Source of the DNA: Methylobacterium isbiliense | GTDB taxonomy: Bacteria; Pseudomonadota; Alphaproteobacteria; Rhizobiales; Beijerinckiaceae | Direction of reading: 5' to 3' | NCBI RefSeq assembly: GCF_022179325.1 | Contig: NZ_BPQQ01000008.1 | Span: 1-64,000, forward strand | DNA length: 64,000 nucleotides | Shown here: piece by piece, positions 42,391-50,564 of the stretch | Position numbering within the stretch: the stretch's first letter is position 1 | How the letters are laid out: every line of letters starts with the position of its first letter | Notes under the pieces: generated by a model | The model's input: only the letters and a program-made list of their open reading frames with translations | What the model was told of the DNA's origin: nothing | Databases searched by the model: none | Position numbers and translations under genes: made by a program

Positions 42391-43977
42391 CTACAGCCGG
42401 TAGCCCATCCGCAAGCCTCCCCAGTGGCGGCCGTGGACGCGGATCGGTGCCGCGATCTCGCGCAGCATCAGAGGGCGGCTGCGGCCCTCGGGGCGGCACA
42501 TCTGCACCACGAAGGGCCGGTTCGAGCGGGCCGCGGTGAGGCCCGCGGGATCGTCGTGGAAGCGGCGGTGGCGGGAATGGCGGTCGTTCCAGGCCGGGTC
42601 GTCCGGGCGCGGCGGCTGCGAGAAGCGGCGGTTGTGCACCGGCGCGTAGCCGTTGCGGTCGACCGCGAAGCAATGGGCGAGGCGCTCGTCCCCGATCAGC
42701 AGCGGCTCCAGGACCGGCGGCAGGATCTCCTCCAGGGCCGGCAGCGCCGCCGTGAGGTAGCGTGGCGGGTCGGTGCCGGGCAGCGGCCGGTAGGCCTCGT
42801 CGAACAGCGCATCGCGGCCGAGGAGCCCGGCGGCGATGGCGGCCTCCAGCGCCGCACCGACCTGCGCGGCACCGGCCTGCGCCGCCGCGACCAGCGGCCG
42901 ATGCTCCGCCTCGATCCGCGCCATCGCCTGCCGCACCGCCTCGGGGACCGGCTCCGCGAAGGCGCAGTGCAGCCCGCGCGCGCTCGCTCCCGCCACCCTC
43001 ACCCGCACCGGGCCGAGGGGCCGCACCGCCAGGGCGAGCGGCGTGCCCGCGGCGGGCCGCAGGCCCTCCGGCGGGGCGAGCAGGAGCCCGCCGCGGCCGA
43101 GGTCGAGGATCCGCCCGACGCCGAAGGTGCCCACCCGGGCCGGCAGGTCCACGGGGTAGCGGTCGTGGATCCGGCGGTCGCCGATCTCGGCTTGGCGCAG
43201 GGCGGCCACGACCCGTGATCCCAGCCCGTCCGTCTCCCCCGTCGCCCCGGCCTCCGCGAGCGTGCCGAGGGTGCCGGCCATCGCGGCGGCCTCGGCGGCC
43301 AGATGGGCGGCGGTCTGCGCCTGCCCGCGGCTCGCGGCGTTGAGCGTGTCGAGCACCGGCCCCAGGCCGCCGACCAGGGCCTCGGCGGCACGCGCCGCCT
43401 CGATCGCGGCCGCGGCGCAGCCCGCCCGGTCGCCGAGGCCGCGCAGGGAGGCGGCCGTGCGGCTGCCCTCGGCGGACAGGGCCCGCACCGCCTGCGCGAG
43501 CTGCACGATCCCCTCGCCGGCCTCGCCGAGCCGGGCCGCCTCGACGGTGGCCTGGAGGGCCGCCAGATGGGCGCGCCGCGCCACGCCGGCGAACGCCGCC
43601 GCGAGCGCGTCGATCTCGCCCGCCGCCTCCGCGAGCGGCAGGGCGGACCGGGCGGCCTCGCCGCAGTGCAGGCGCGCGAGGCCGAGATGGCGTCCGGCCT
43701 GCGCCAGCACCTCGCCGGCGCCCGCGCCCTCGCCCGACAGGCTGCCGCAGCCCTCGGCGACGCGGTCGGCCGCCCGCGCGAGATCCGCCACGGCGCCGGC
43801 CGCCGCGGCCGGTCGCGCCGCGCCGGCGGCCCGCGCGACCTCCGCTTCCACCAGCGCGATCGCGTCCCGGCCCGCACGGACCGGATCGGCGCGCGCCGCG
43901 GAGGCGTCGGCGGGGCTGTGATGGCCCGGGGCAATGCGGGAGCGGTCGATCCGGCGCATGGCGCGATTGGGCGCCAC
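42391..43977 (-). CDS. Soluble receptor-like protein with PilZ domain
   Basis: A 528-residue protein. The N-terminal half (about 20-265) is Ala-rich coiled coil with weak methyl-accepting-protein features (ALQATVEAARLGEAGEGIVQ). A PilZ-like domain spans about 272-350 with RIHDRYPVDLPARV and DLGRGGLLL, matching the R-x3-R and D-x-S/G-x2-G layout, so it may bind c-di-GMP. The C-terminal part (about 375-528, with HNRRFSQPPRPDDPAWNDRH and VHGRHWGGLRMGY) matches a domain found at the end of Methylobacterium chemoreceptors. GTG at 43977 has AAGGGGG upstream. It may link c-di-GMP to chemotaxis. Confidence 0.8.
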   Translation of the reverse strand: MAPNRAMRRIDRSRIAPGHHSPADASAARADPVRAGRDAIALVEAEVARAAGAARPAAAAGAVADLARAADRVAEGCGSLSGEGAGAGEVLAQAGRHLGLARLHCGEAARSALPLAEAAGEIDALAAAFAGVARRAHLAALQATVEAARLGEAGEGIVQLAQAVRALSAEGSRTAASLRGLGDRAGCAAAAIEAARAAEALVGGLGPVLDTLNAASRGQAQTAAHLAAEAAAMAGTLGTLAEAGATGETDGLGSRVVAALRQAEIGDRRIHDRYPVDLPARVGTFGVGRILDLGRGGLLLAPPEGLRPAAGTPLALAVRPLGPVRVRVAGASARGLHCAFAEPVPEAVRQAMARIEAEHRPLVAAAQAGAAQVGAALEAAIAAGLLGRDALFDEAYRPLPGTDPPRYLTAALPALEEILPPVLEPLLIGDERLAHCFAVDRNGYAPVHNRRFSQPPRPDDPAWNDRHSRHRRFHDDPAGLTAARSNRPFVVQMCRPEGRSRPLMLREIAAPIRVHGRHWGGLRMGYRL

Positions 43978-44109
43978 ACCCCCTTAAGGCCGGCTTAACC
44001 CTGCGGCCGGCCCGGCCGGGATGACGGCGCCGCGCCGCGCGCGGTGTTGCACCGGTGCGGCCAAGCGTGGCAAGGAACGGCCAGCCCCGAGTGGCGAGGG
44101 TCCCCCGCC

Positions 44110-44970
44110 GTGCCCCACGGTCTGCCGACCAGAACCTGCGCCACCCTGCGGATCGACGGGGCGGTCCGGTCCCTCCGGGCCGGCAGGCCGCCCCGGCGGA
44201 GCGCCTCCCGGCTCGGCGGCCTCCTCGTCGTCCTCGCCGCCGCGGCGATCCCGGCCCGCGCCGATCCGCTGCCCTCGCCGGTGCGCATCGCCACGGAAGG
44301 GGGCAAGCCGCCCTTCAACTACGTCGAGGACGGCAAGCCGGCAGGGTTCGAGGTCGAGCTTGCGCAGGCGCTCTGCACCGCGGCCAAGCTCACCTGCACC
44401 ATCGTGCTCCACCAGTGGGACGGCATCATCAAGGGCCTGGAGGCCGGTGCGTACGACGCCATCATGGCCTCGCTCGCGATCACGCCGAAGCGGCGCGCGC
44501 GGGTGGCCTTCTCGCGGCCCTATTACCGCATCCCCTCCGCCTTCATGGCGCGGCGCGACGCCGTGGCGGACCGGCTCGATCCGGCCTCGCTGAAGGGCCG
44601 CGCGGTGGGCACCGCCGCGCATTCGCCCCAGCTCGCCTACCTGGAGGCGCGCGCGCCCGAGGCGGACATCCGCAGCTTCGACACCCTGCGGGATGCCGGC
44701 TACGACCTGCGGCTCGGCCGCCTCGACCTCGTGTTCGGCGACAAGCTCGCGTTGTGGCGCATCCTCGAACTGCCGGATGGGGCCGCCTGTTGCCGGCTCG
44801 TGGGGGACGCTCCCCCGGGGGACCCGCTGCTGGGCGAAGGCATCGGCGCCGCCTTCCGCAAGTCCGACACCGACCTGCGCGATGCCTTCGATCGGGCGCT
44901 CGCGGCGATCGTCGCGGACGGCACCTACGACCGCATCCGCGCCAAGTACCTGCCCTTCGACACGAAGTAG
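44110..44970 (+). CDS. Amino-acid-type ABC transporter periplasmic binding protein
   Basis: A 286-residue protein with an Arg-rich N-terminus, an export helix (about 35-52, ending IPARAD) and a family 3 solute-binding domain: VRIATEGGKPPFNYVEDGKP, then VELAQALC, IIKGLEAGAYDAIMASLAIT and FSRPYYR, ending RIRAKYLPFD. Related proteins bind Lys/Arg/ornithine or His. No permease or ATPase gene is beside it, so it is an orphan or serves a distant transporter. The start is uncertain: GTG at 44110 or ATG at 44044. Confidence 0.85.
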   Translation: MPHGLPTRTCATLRIDGAVRSLRAGRPPRRSASRLGGLLVVLAAAAIPARADPLPSPVRIATEGGKPPFNYVEDGKPAGFEVELAQALCTAAKLTCTIVLHQWDGIIKGLEAGAYDAIMASLAITPKRRARVAFSRPYYRIPSAFMARRDAVADRLDPASLKGRAVGTAAHSPQLAYLEARAPEADIRSFDTLRDAGYDLRLGRLDLVFGDKLALWRILELPDGAACCRLVGDAPPGDPLLGEGIGAAFRKSDTDLRDAFDRALAAIVADGTYDRIRAKYLPFDTK

Positions 44971-44994
44971 CGCGACCGGCGCGGCCGCGCGTGA

Positions 44995-45060
44995 GCGGCC
45001 GTTCGACGGCCGCAGGCTTTGCCGTTCGATGGCCGCAGGCTTGGCCGTTTGACGGCCACG
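44995..45060. repeat. Three palindromic direct repeats of about 23 bp
   Basis: GGCCGTTCGACGGCCGCAGGCTT-like units occur at 44997, 45021 and 45044 (last one partial). Each unit contains the inverted repeat GGCCGT-TCG-ACGGCC or a close variant, so the RNA could form three hairpins. They lie in the 147-base gap between the binding-protein gene and the dehydrogenase gene and may terminate transcription or bind a protein. Confidence 0.75.
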
Positions 45061-45117
45061 CCATGCCCTCACTACACGGGGCCGCCCGGCGTACCGGGCG
45101 GGCAGGGAGGAATCAGC

Positions 45118-45984
45118 ATGGCGAAGGTCGCGTTTCTCGGTCTCGGCGTGATGGGGGCGCCGATGGCGCGCCATCTCGCCGCCAAGGGCCACGAGGTCAC
45201 GGTCTACAACCGCACGGCCGAGAAGGCGCAGGCCTGGGTCGCCGCGCATGGCGGCCGCAGCGCCGCCACCCCCGCCGAGGCCGCCGCCGGCCAGGAGATC
45301 GTCTTCGCCTGCGTGGGCAACGACGACGATCTGCGCCAGGTCGCGCTCGGTCCGGACGGCGCCTTCCCGGCCATGCGCGCGGGCGCGGTCTTCGTGGACC
45401 ACACCACCGCCTCCGCGGACGTGGCGCGCGAACTCGCGGCGGCCTCGTCCGAGCGCGGCTTCGATTTCGTGGACGCGCCGGTCTCCGGCGGGCAGGCCGG
45501 CGCCGAGAACGGCGTGCTCACGGTGATGTGCGGCGGCGATCCCGAGATCTACGCCCGGGTCGAGCCGGTCATCATGGCCTTCGCCCGCTCGTGCCGGCTG
45601 ATGGGGCCGGCGGGCTCGGGCCAGCTCACCAAGATGGTGAACCAGATCTGCATCGCCGGGCTGGTGCAGGGCCTCGCGGAGGGGATCCACTTCGGCAAGC
45701 GCGCCGGGCTCGACATCGAGGCCGTGCTCGACGTGATCGCCAAGGGCGCGGCCGGCTCCTGGCAGATGGAGAACCGCGGCCGCACCATGAACCAGAACAG
45801 GTTCGACTTCGGCTTCGCGGTCGACTGGATGCGCAAGGACCTCGCGATCGTGCTGGCCGAGGCCCGCCACAACAAGGCGCTGCTGCCGGTGACGGCCCTC
45901 GTCGACCAGTTCTACGCCGAGGTGCAGACGCTCGGCGGCGGGCGCTGGGACACGTCGAGCCTGATCGCGCGCCTGGAGAAGTAG
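45118..45984 (+). CDS. Beta-hydroxyacid dehydrogenase (3-hydroxyisobutyrate dehydrogenase family)
   Basis: A 288-residue NAD(P)-dependent dehydrogenase. The N-terminal Rossmann motif is FLGLGVMGAPMARHL (6-20), the substrate motif is DAPVSGGQAGAENG (near 121-134) and the catalytic Lys lies in GQLTKMVNQ (near 170). Family members oxidise 3-hydroxyisobutyrate, tartronate semialdehyde or similar; this subgroup is also called GLYR-like. GGGAGG precedes the ATG at 45118. In Methylobacterium it could act on glyoxylate or tartronate semialdehyde; the exact substrate is not set by sequence. Confidence 0.9.
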   Translation: MAKVAFLGLGVMGAPMARHLAAKGHEVTVYNRTAEKAQAWVAAHGGRSAATPAEAAAGQEIVFACVGNDDDLRQVALGPDGAFPAMRAGAVFVDHTTASADVARELAAASSERGFDFVDAPVSGGQAGAENGVLTVMCGGDPEIYARVEPVIMAFARSCRLMGPAGSGQLTKMVNQICIAGLVQGLAEGIHFGKRAGLDIEAVLDVIAKGAAGSWQMENRGRTMNQNRFDFGFAVDWMRKDLAIVLAEARHNKALLPVTALVDQFYAEVQTLGGGRWDTSSLIARLEK

Positions 45985-46064
45985 CACGCGGCCCGCTCCC
46001 TGCCCCTGATGTCGGCGAGTGTGCGCCCCGGCGAACCGAATGCTGCGGCGCACGTTACCCAGGT

Positions 46065-46079
46065 GAGCGGTGACCGCTC
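46065..46079. promoter_or_regulatory. 15-bp palindrome GAGCGGT-G-ACCGCTC
   Basis: Two perfect 7-bp arms around one base lie 77 bases upstream of the small membrane protein at 46156. They may be an operator or a terminator stem for the dehydrogenase gene upstream. Confidence 0.35.
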
Positions 46080-46155
46080 CGCAAGGTCCGGTTCGTCGTC
46101 CTTGAGGGTTCTGTCCTCGAGGAGTCTGGTCGCCGCACGTCAGTCAGGAGCAACG

Positions 46156-46260
46156 ATGGCCTTCACCAAGCTCATCACCTACGTGGTCGCCGCCGGGTTC
46201 GTCTGCATGCTGATCGTCACCGGCATCGGAACGGTCGACGGGCTGATGAGCCGGCAATAG
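46156..46260 (+). CDS. 34-residue membrane peptide
   Basis: ATG at 46156 follows CAGGAG at ideal distance. The peptide begins MAFTKLITYVVAAGFVCMLI and is a single membrane helix with a short polar tail. It is short but well supported by the ribosome site and composition. Function unknown. Confidence 0.65.
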   Translation: MAFTKLITYVVAAGFVCMLIVTGIGTVDGLMSRQ

Positions 46261-46294
46261 GGCGCGCCCCATCGGCCGTCGGGCCGGCGCGGTC

Positions 46295-47203
46295 TCAGCC
46301 GCCCGCCAGCCTGGCTGCGTCCTCCGGCGCCAGCCAGCGCCACCCCTCGCCCACTTGGTGCCGGAACCACGTCACCTGCCGCTTGGCGTAGCGGCGGGTA
46401 TCCGCTTGGCCCCGCGCCACGGCCTCCTCGCGCGGGAGCGCGCCGTCGAGGAAGGCGATCAGCCCCGGCACCCCGTGGGCGCGCATCACCGGCAGCATCG
46501 GGTCGAGGCGCCGCTCCCGCAGCGCCCGCACCTCGTCGAGGGCGCCCTCCTCCATCATGGCGAGGAAGCGCGCGTCGATGCGCGCGCGCAGGGCCGCGCG
46601 GTCCGGCACCAGGAAGATTTTTTCGCACGCGAACCCGGCCAGCGGCCCCGGCCGGCGGGTGCCCTGGAAGGCCGCGAGCGGGCGGCCGGTGGCGGCCAGG
46701 ACCTCCAGGCCGCGCAGCACCCGCAGGCGATCGCCAGGCGCGATCCGCGCCGCCCCATCCGGGTCGCGCCGGGCGAGGTCCGCGTGGAGCGCGGCGGTCC
46801 CGCGGGCCTCGGCCTGCGCCCGGACGGCGGCCCGCACCGCCTCGGGCACGGGCGGGATCGCGGACAGGCCCTCCAGCATCGCCTTGAAGTAGAGCCCGGT
46901 GCCGCCGACCAGCACCGGCAGGCGCCCCGCCGCCCAGGTCTCGTCCAGCACCGCCTCGACATCCGCGAGGTAGTGGCCGACCGAGTAGTTCACCGCCCCG
47001 TCCACCTGCCCGTAGAGGCGGTGGGGCGCCTGCGCCTCCTCGGCCTCGCTCGGCCGGGCGGTGAGCCGGCGCAGGTCGCCGTAGACCTGCATCGAGTCGG
47101 CGTTGATGACCACCCCGTTCCGCGCGCGGGCGAGCGCCAGCGCCAGCGCCGACTTGCCCGAGGCGGTCGGCCCTGCGATGAGGATCGCCTGACGCCCCAC
47201 CAT
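46295..47203 (-). CDS. miaA: tRNA dimethylallyltransferase
   Basis: A 302-residue enzyme that adds an isopentenyl group to A37 of tRNAs reading UNN codons. P-loop [11 protein letters not shown] (11-21), [11 protein letters not shown] (34-44), [13 protein letters not shown] (near 98-110) and the C-terminal [15 protein letters not shown] are all present. ATG at 47203 is 40 bases from the divergent serB start. This miaA-serB divergent pair is common in Rhizobiales. Confidence 0.96.
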   Translation of the reverse strand: MVGRQAILIAGPTASGKSALALALARARNGVVINADSMQVYGDLRRLTARPSEAEEAQAPHRLYGQVDGAVNYSVGHYLADVEAVLDETWAAGRLPVLVGGTGLYFKAMLEGLSAIPPVPEAVRAAVRAQAEARGTAALHADLARRDPDGAARIAPGDRLRVLRGLEVLAATGRPLAAFQGTRRPGPLAGFACEKIFLVPDRAALRARIDARFLAMMEEGALDEVRALRERRLDPMLPVMRAHGVPGLIAFLDGALPREEAVARGQADTRRYAKRQVTWFRHQVGEGWRWLAPEDAARLAGG

Positions 47204-47243
47204 TGTCGCTCCCGACGCCGTGCCGGGCCAGACGAGTGCCGTG

Positions 47244-48140
47244 ATGACCCTTGTGGCGACCCTGATAGCAAACCCCGCGCGCCCCGCCATCACCGACGCG
47301 GTCCTGGCCGAGACCCGCCGGGTGCTGGCGACCGAGCACCAGCCCCGCATCCTGCACGGCGAGGTCGCCGCCGAGGTGCTGGTCCCGGGCGCGCCCGAAT
47401 CCGCGCCGGCCCTGGCGGAGCGGCTGCGCCACGCCCTCGGCGACGAGCCGATCGACGTGGCCGTGCGCCCGGCCGACGCCCACCGGCGCAAGCGCCTGTT
47501 TCTGGCCGACATGGACTCCACCATGATCGAGCAGGAATGCATCGACGAACTCGCCGACAGGGTCGGGCTCAAGGACCACGTCGCGGCGATCACCGAGCGG
47601 GCGATGCGCGGCGAGATCGCCTTCGAGCCGGCCCTGCGCGAGCGGGTCGCCCTTCTCGACGGGCTGCCGGTCGGCGCCATCGACGAGGTGATCGCCGAGC
47701 GCATCACGCCGACGCCGGGCGGCCGCACGCTGGTGCAGACCATGCGGGCGCACGGCGCCTATGCGTGTCTCGTCTCGGGTGGGTTCACGCTGTTCACCGG
47801 GCCGGTGGCGGCCCGGATCGGGTTCGACGAGCACCGGGCGAACCGCCTCGTGGTGGCGGACGGGCGCCTCGCGGGCCGGGTCGAGGAGCCGATCGTCGGG
47901 CGCGATGCCAAGCGCGCCACCCTGATCGAGCTGCGCGACCGCCTCGGGCTCGCCCCCGCCGAGACGCTCGCGGTGGGCGACGGGGCCAACGACCTCGCCA
48001 TGCTGGAGGAGGCCGGGCTCGGCGTCGCCTTCCGCGCCAAGCCCGCCGTGGCCGCGGCGGCGCAGGCCCGCGTGCAGCACGGGGACCTCACGGCCCTTCT
48101 CTACCTCCAGGGCTTCGCCGCGGCCGAGTTCGTGGCCTGA
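47244..48140 (+). CDS. serB: Phosphoserine phosphatase
   Basis: A 298-residue HAD-superfamily enzyme for the last step of serine synthesis. The nucleophile Asp89 and Asp91 lie in LADMDSTMI, the Ser motif in LVSGGFTLF, the Lys in GRDAKRATL and the metal motif in [10 protein letters not shown]. An N-terminal ACT-like region spans about 1-75. ATG at 47244 is favoured over the adjacent GTG. Confidence 0.95.
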   Translation: MTLVATLIANPARPAITDAVLAETRRVLATEHQPRILHGEVAAEVLVPGAPESAPALAERLRHALGDEPIDVAVRPADAHRRKRLFLADMDSTMIEQECIDELADRVGLKDHVAAITERAMRGEIAFEPALRERVALLDGLPVGAIDEVIAERITPTPGGRTLVQTMRAHGAYACLVSGGFTLFTGPVAARIGFDEHRANRLVVADGRLAGRVEEPIVGRDAKRATLIELRDRLGLAPAETLAVGDGANDLAMLEEAGLGVAFRAKPAVAAAAQARVQHGDLTALLYLQGFAAAEFVA

Positions 48141-48184
48141 GCCGCGGCCGTCGTCGTTCGCCCCGCTCCCGCACCCTGCGCATC

Positions 48185-48826
48185 ATGGCGACCGGACTGA
48201 TCTCCCATCCCGACGGGCACGACCGCTGCTGGTGGCCGGGCCTCGACCCGCTCTACGTCGCCTATCACGACACCGAATGGGGCGTGCCGGAGCTCGACGA
48301 CAGGGCCCTGTTCGAGAAGCTGATCCTCGACGGGTTCCAGGCCGGCCTGTCCTGGATCACCATCCTGCGCCGCCGCGACGGATTCCGGCGCGCCTTCCGG
48401 GGCTTCGAGCCCGAGATCATCGCCCGGTTCGGCGAGGCCGAGGTCGAGGCGCTGATGGCCGATTCCGGCATCATCCGCAACCGCGCCAAGATCGTCGGTA
48501 CGGTGCGGAGCGCCCGCGCCTACCTCGCCATCCAGGAGCGCGGCCCGGGCTTCTCGGCCTTCCTGTGGGACTTCGTGGACGGGCGGCCGCTGCAGGGATC
48601 CGCCCGCGACCGGGCGGACATCGCCACCGAGACCGAGGTGTCGCGCCGCCTCTCGAAGGCGCTCAAGGCCGAGGGCTTCGGCTTCTGCGGCCCCACCATC
48701 GTGTACGCCTTCATGCAGGCGGTGGGCATGGTCAACGACCACCTCGTCGGCTGCTGCCGCCACGCACCCTGCGCGGCCCTGCCCGGCCCCAGGGGACATG
48801 CCGCGCGCTCCGGCCCCGCCGCATGA
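48185..48826 (+). CDS. tag: DNA-3-methyladenine glycosylase I
   Basis: A 213-residue base-excision repair enzyme. Family motifs: RCWWPGLDPLYVAYHDTEWG (14-33), DDRALFEKLILDGFQAGLSW, then RDGFRRAF, and GFCGPTIVYAFMQAVGMVND. Zn ligand residues Cys15, His28 and the C-terminal CCRH are visible. It removes 3-methyladenine from DNA. Its stop overlaps the start of the HD gene (ATGA), so they are coupled. Confidence 0.95.
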   Translation: MATGLISHPDGHDRCWWPGLDPLYVAYHDTEWGVPELDDRALFEKLILDGFQAGLSWITILRRRDGFRRAFRGFEPEIIARFGEAEVEALMADSGIIRNRAKIVGTVRSARAYLAIQERGPGFSAFLWDFVDGRPLQGSARDRADIATETEVSRRLSKALKAEGFGFCGPTIVYAFMQAVGMVNDHLVGCCRHAPCAALPGPRGHAARSGPAA

Positions 48827-49446
48827 GCCGGCCGCCGCGCGCATGGCAGCGCATGCTCTCGGGCCGCCGCCTCGACCTCCTCGACCCCTCCCCGCTCGAT
48901 GTCGAGATCGGCGACATCGCCCACGGGCTGGCCCGGGTCGCGCGCTGGAACGGCCAGACTTTGGGGCCGCACGTCTTCTCGGTGGCCCAGCACGCGCTCC
49001 TGGTCGAGGCGATCGGCGCGGGCTTCTGCCCGGAGGCGAGCGCGCCCGAGCGGCTCGACCTCCTGCTGCACGACGCGCCCGAATACGTGATCGGCGACAT
49101 GATCTCGCCCTTCAAGGCGGCGATCGGCGACTCCTACAAGGCGGTGGAACTGCGGCTGCTCGCGGCGATCCGGCTGCGCTTCGGTCTCAGCGCCCAGCCG
49201 GCCGCCGCGATGCAGCGGCTGATCAAGCGGGCCGACCGGCTCGCCGCCTTCCTCGAAGCCACGCGGCTCGCCGGCTTCTCGCGCGCGGAGGCCCTGAAGG
49301 TGTTCGGCCGGCCCGAGCCCCTGCCCGCCGCACTCGATGCGCTCCTCGTCCCCTGGCCCACCGCCGAGGCGCAGGACCGCTTCCTTGCCCGTTTCCACGC
49401 GCTCGCGGCATCTCCCGTGCGCCCGCCCGCCTGCACAGAGGCCTGA
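48823..49446 (+). CDS. HD-domain phosphohydrolase (YfbR-like)
   Basis: A 207-residue protein of the HD superfamily: His in SVAQHALLV (near 52), HD pair in LLLHDAPEYVIGDMISPFK (near 83-102) and Asp in IKRADRLAAFLEA. This subgroup includes 5'-deoxynucleotidase YfbR and related enzymes. The ATG at 48823 overlaps the tag stop. The next gene starts 5 bases after its stop, so the three form an operon. Confidence 0.87.
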   Translation: MSRPPRAWQRMLSGRRLDLLDPSPLDVEIGDIAHGLARVARWNGQTLGPHVFSVAQHALLVEAIGAGFCPEASAPERLDLLLHDAPEYVIGDMISPFKAAIGDSYKAVELRLLAAIRLRFGLSAQPAAAMQRLIKRADRLAAFLEATRLAGFSRAEALKVFGRPEPLPAALDALLVPWPTAEAQDRFLARFHALAASPVRPPACTEA

Positions 49447-49451
49447 CCGCC

Positions 49452-49964
49452 GTGCCGACCCTCCACGTCTGCTCCCTCTCGCGCCTGCCCGAGACCGTGG
49501 CCGCGGTCGGCGCCAGCCACGTCGTCACCCTCGTCACCCGCGGCACGGTGGTCCGGCGCCCCGCCACCGTGCGGGCGGACGACCACCTGATCCTCGGGAT
49601 CAGCGACATCTCGGCGCCGACGCTGGACCACGTCCTTCCCGAGCGGCCGCATGTGGAGGAATTCCTGGCCTTCCTGCGCGCCTGGGACCGGGCGCGGCCG
49701 CTGGTCCTGCACTGCTATGCCGGGATCAGCCGCTCGACGGCGGCGGCCTACATCGCGGCCTGCGCGCTCCATCCGGACCGGGACGAGGCAGAGCTGGCGC
49801 AGCGCCTGCGCCGGCTGTCGCCCTCCGCCACCCCGAACCGCCGCCTCGTCGCGGTGGCGGACGAGGTTCTGGGCCGCGACGGCCGGATGGTCGCGGCGAT
49901 CGCGGCGATCGGGCGCGGCGCCGACGCCTTCGAGGGGGAGCCGTTCTGCCTCGCGATCGAGTGA
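49452..49964 (+). CDS. Tyrosine-phosphatase-like protein
   Basis: A 170-residue protein with the Cys-x5-Arg phosphatase loop HCYAGISRSTAAAY (Cys88, Arg94). A possible general-acid Asp lies in GISDISAP. The fold resembles dual-specificity phosphatases found in alphaproteobacteria beside HD hydrolases. Start GTG at 49452 is 5 bases after the previous stop. Substrate unknown. Confidence 0.87.
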   Translation: MPTLHVCSLSRLPETVAAVGASHVVTLVTRGTVVRRPATVRADDHLILGISDISAPTLDHVLPERPHVEEFLAFLRAWDRARPLVLHCYAGISRSTAAAYIAACALHPDRDEAELAQRLRRLSPSATPNRRLVAVADEVLGRDGRMVAAIAAIGRGADAFEGEPFCLAIE

Positions 49965-50044
49965 TGGCCCGCCGGCGCCCGCACCCTGGCGCGTGCGCCG
50001 GATCGGCGTAGCATGGCTGGATCCGGACCGGAGCGGAGCTGGCC

Positions 50045-50362
50045 ATGACGACGCTGTTCGAGGAGCGCGAGCGGGCCTTCGAGAGGCTGTTCGCGCACGA
50101 GGAGGAGTTGCGGTTTCTCGCCCTGGTGCGACGCAACCGGATGATCGGGACCTGGATCGCCCGGCGGATCGGGCTGAGCGAGGCGGAGGCCGAGGAGTAC
50201 ACGCGCCGCCTCGTCGAAACCGTGGCGATCCCGCTCACCGACGAGGCCCTGGTGGCAAGGCTGCGCGCCGATCTCGACGCCCGCGGCGTCGAGGTGCGCG
50301 ACCTGCCCGGCCTCGTCGCGCGCTGCGCCGCCGAAGCGGCCCGGGAGGTCAGGGCGGCCTGA
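50045..50362 (+). CDS. F1-ATPase inhibitor subunit zeta (DUF1476)
   Basis: A 105-residue helical protein beginning MTTLFEERERAFERLFAHEE, then ELRFLALVRRNRMIGTWIAR, the core of the alphaproteobacterial zeta subunit. In Paracoccus zeta inserts into F1 and blocks ATP hydrolysis. The usual inhibitory N-terminus is present. It is separated from the phosphatase gene by 80 bases. The next minus-strand genes converge on it. Confidence 0.9.
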   Translation: MTTLFEERERAFERLFAHEEELRFLALVRRNRMIGTWIARRIGLSEAEAEEYTRRLVETVAIPLTDEALVARLRADLDARGVEVRDLPGLVARCAAEAAREVRAA

Positions 50363-50389
50363 AGGGTCTCACACCAACGGCCCAGGATG

Positions 50390-50466
50390 CCGACGCGTCG
50401 ATCTCGATCCCGGGCAAGCCCGGGAAGCCGACGCATCGATCCCGATCCCGGGCAAGCCCGGGATCG
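50390..50466. repeat. Two 37-bp direct repeats with GATCCCGGGC hairpins
   Basis: A 37-bp unit occurs at 50390 and 50427, each ending in the CCCGGGCAAGCCCGGG hairpin core. The second copy extends to a 24-base hairpin (CGATCCCGGGC-AA-GCCCGGGATCG, 50443-50466). The pair sits between two convergent genes and may terminate both, or be a REP-type element. Confidence 0.75.
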
Positions 50467-50564
50467 AGGGGGCCGTTGAGGCATCTCGATGGTTCGACGT
50501 CAAATCAGAGATCTGGCGACCAATCGAGCACCGAACCGGCGGTCATGTCCAATGACTGCCGGTC

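Noticed and set aside
50390-50466. Possible CRISPR or insertion-sequence end
   Set aside because: Only two copies without spacers and no transposase nearby. It fits a hairpin or REP unit.
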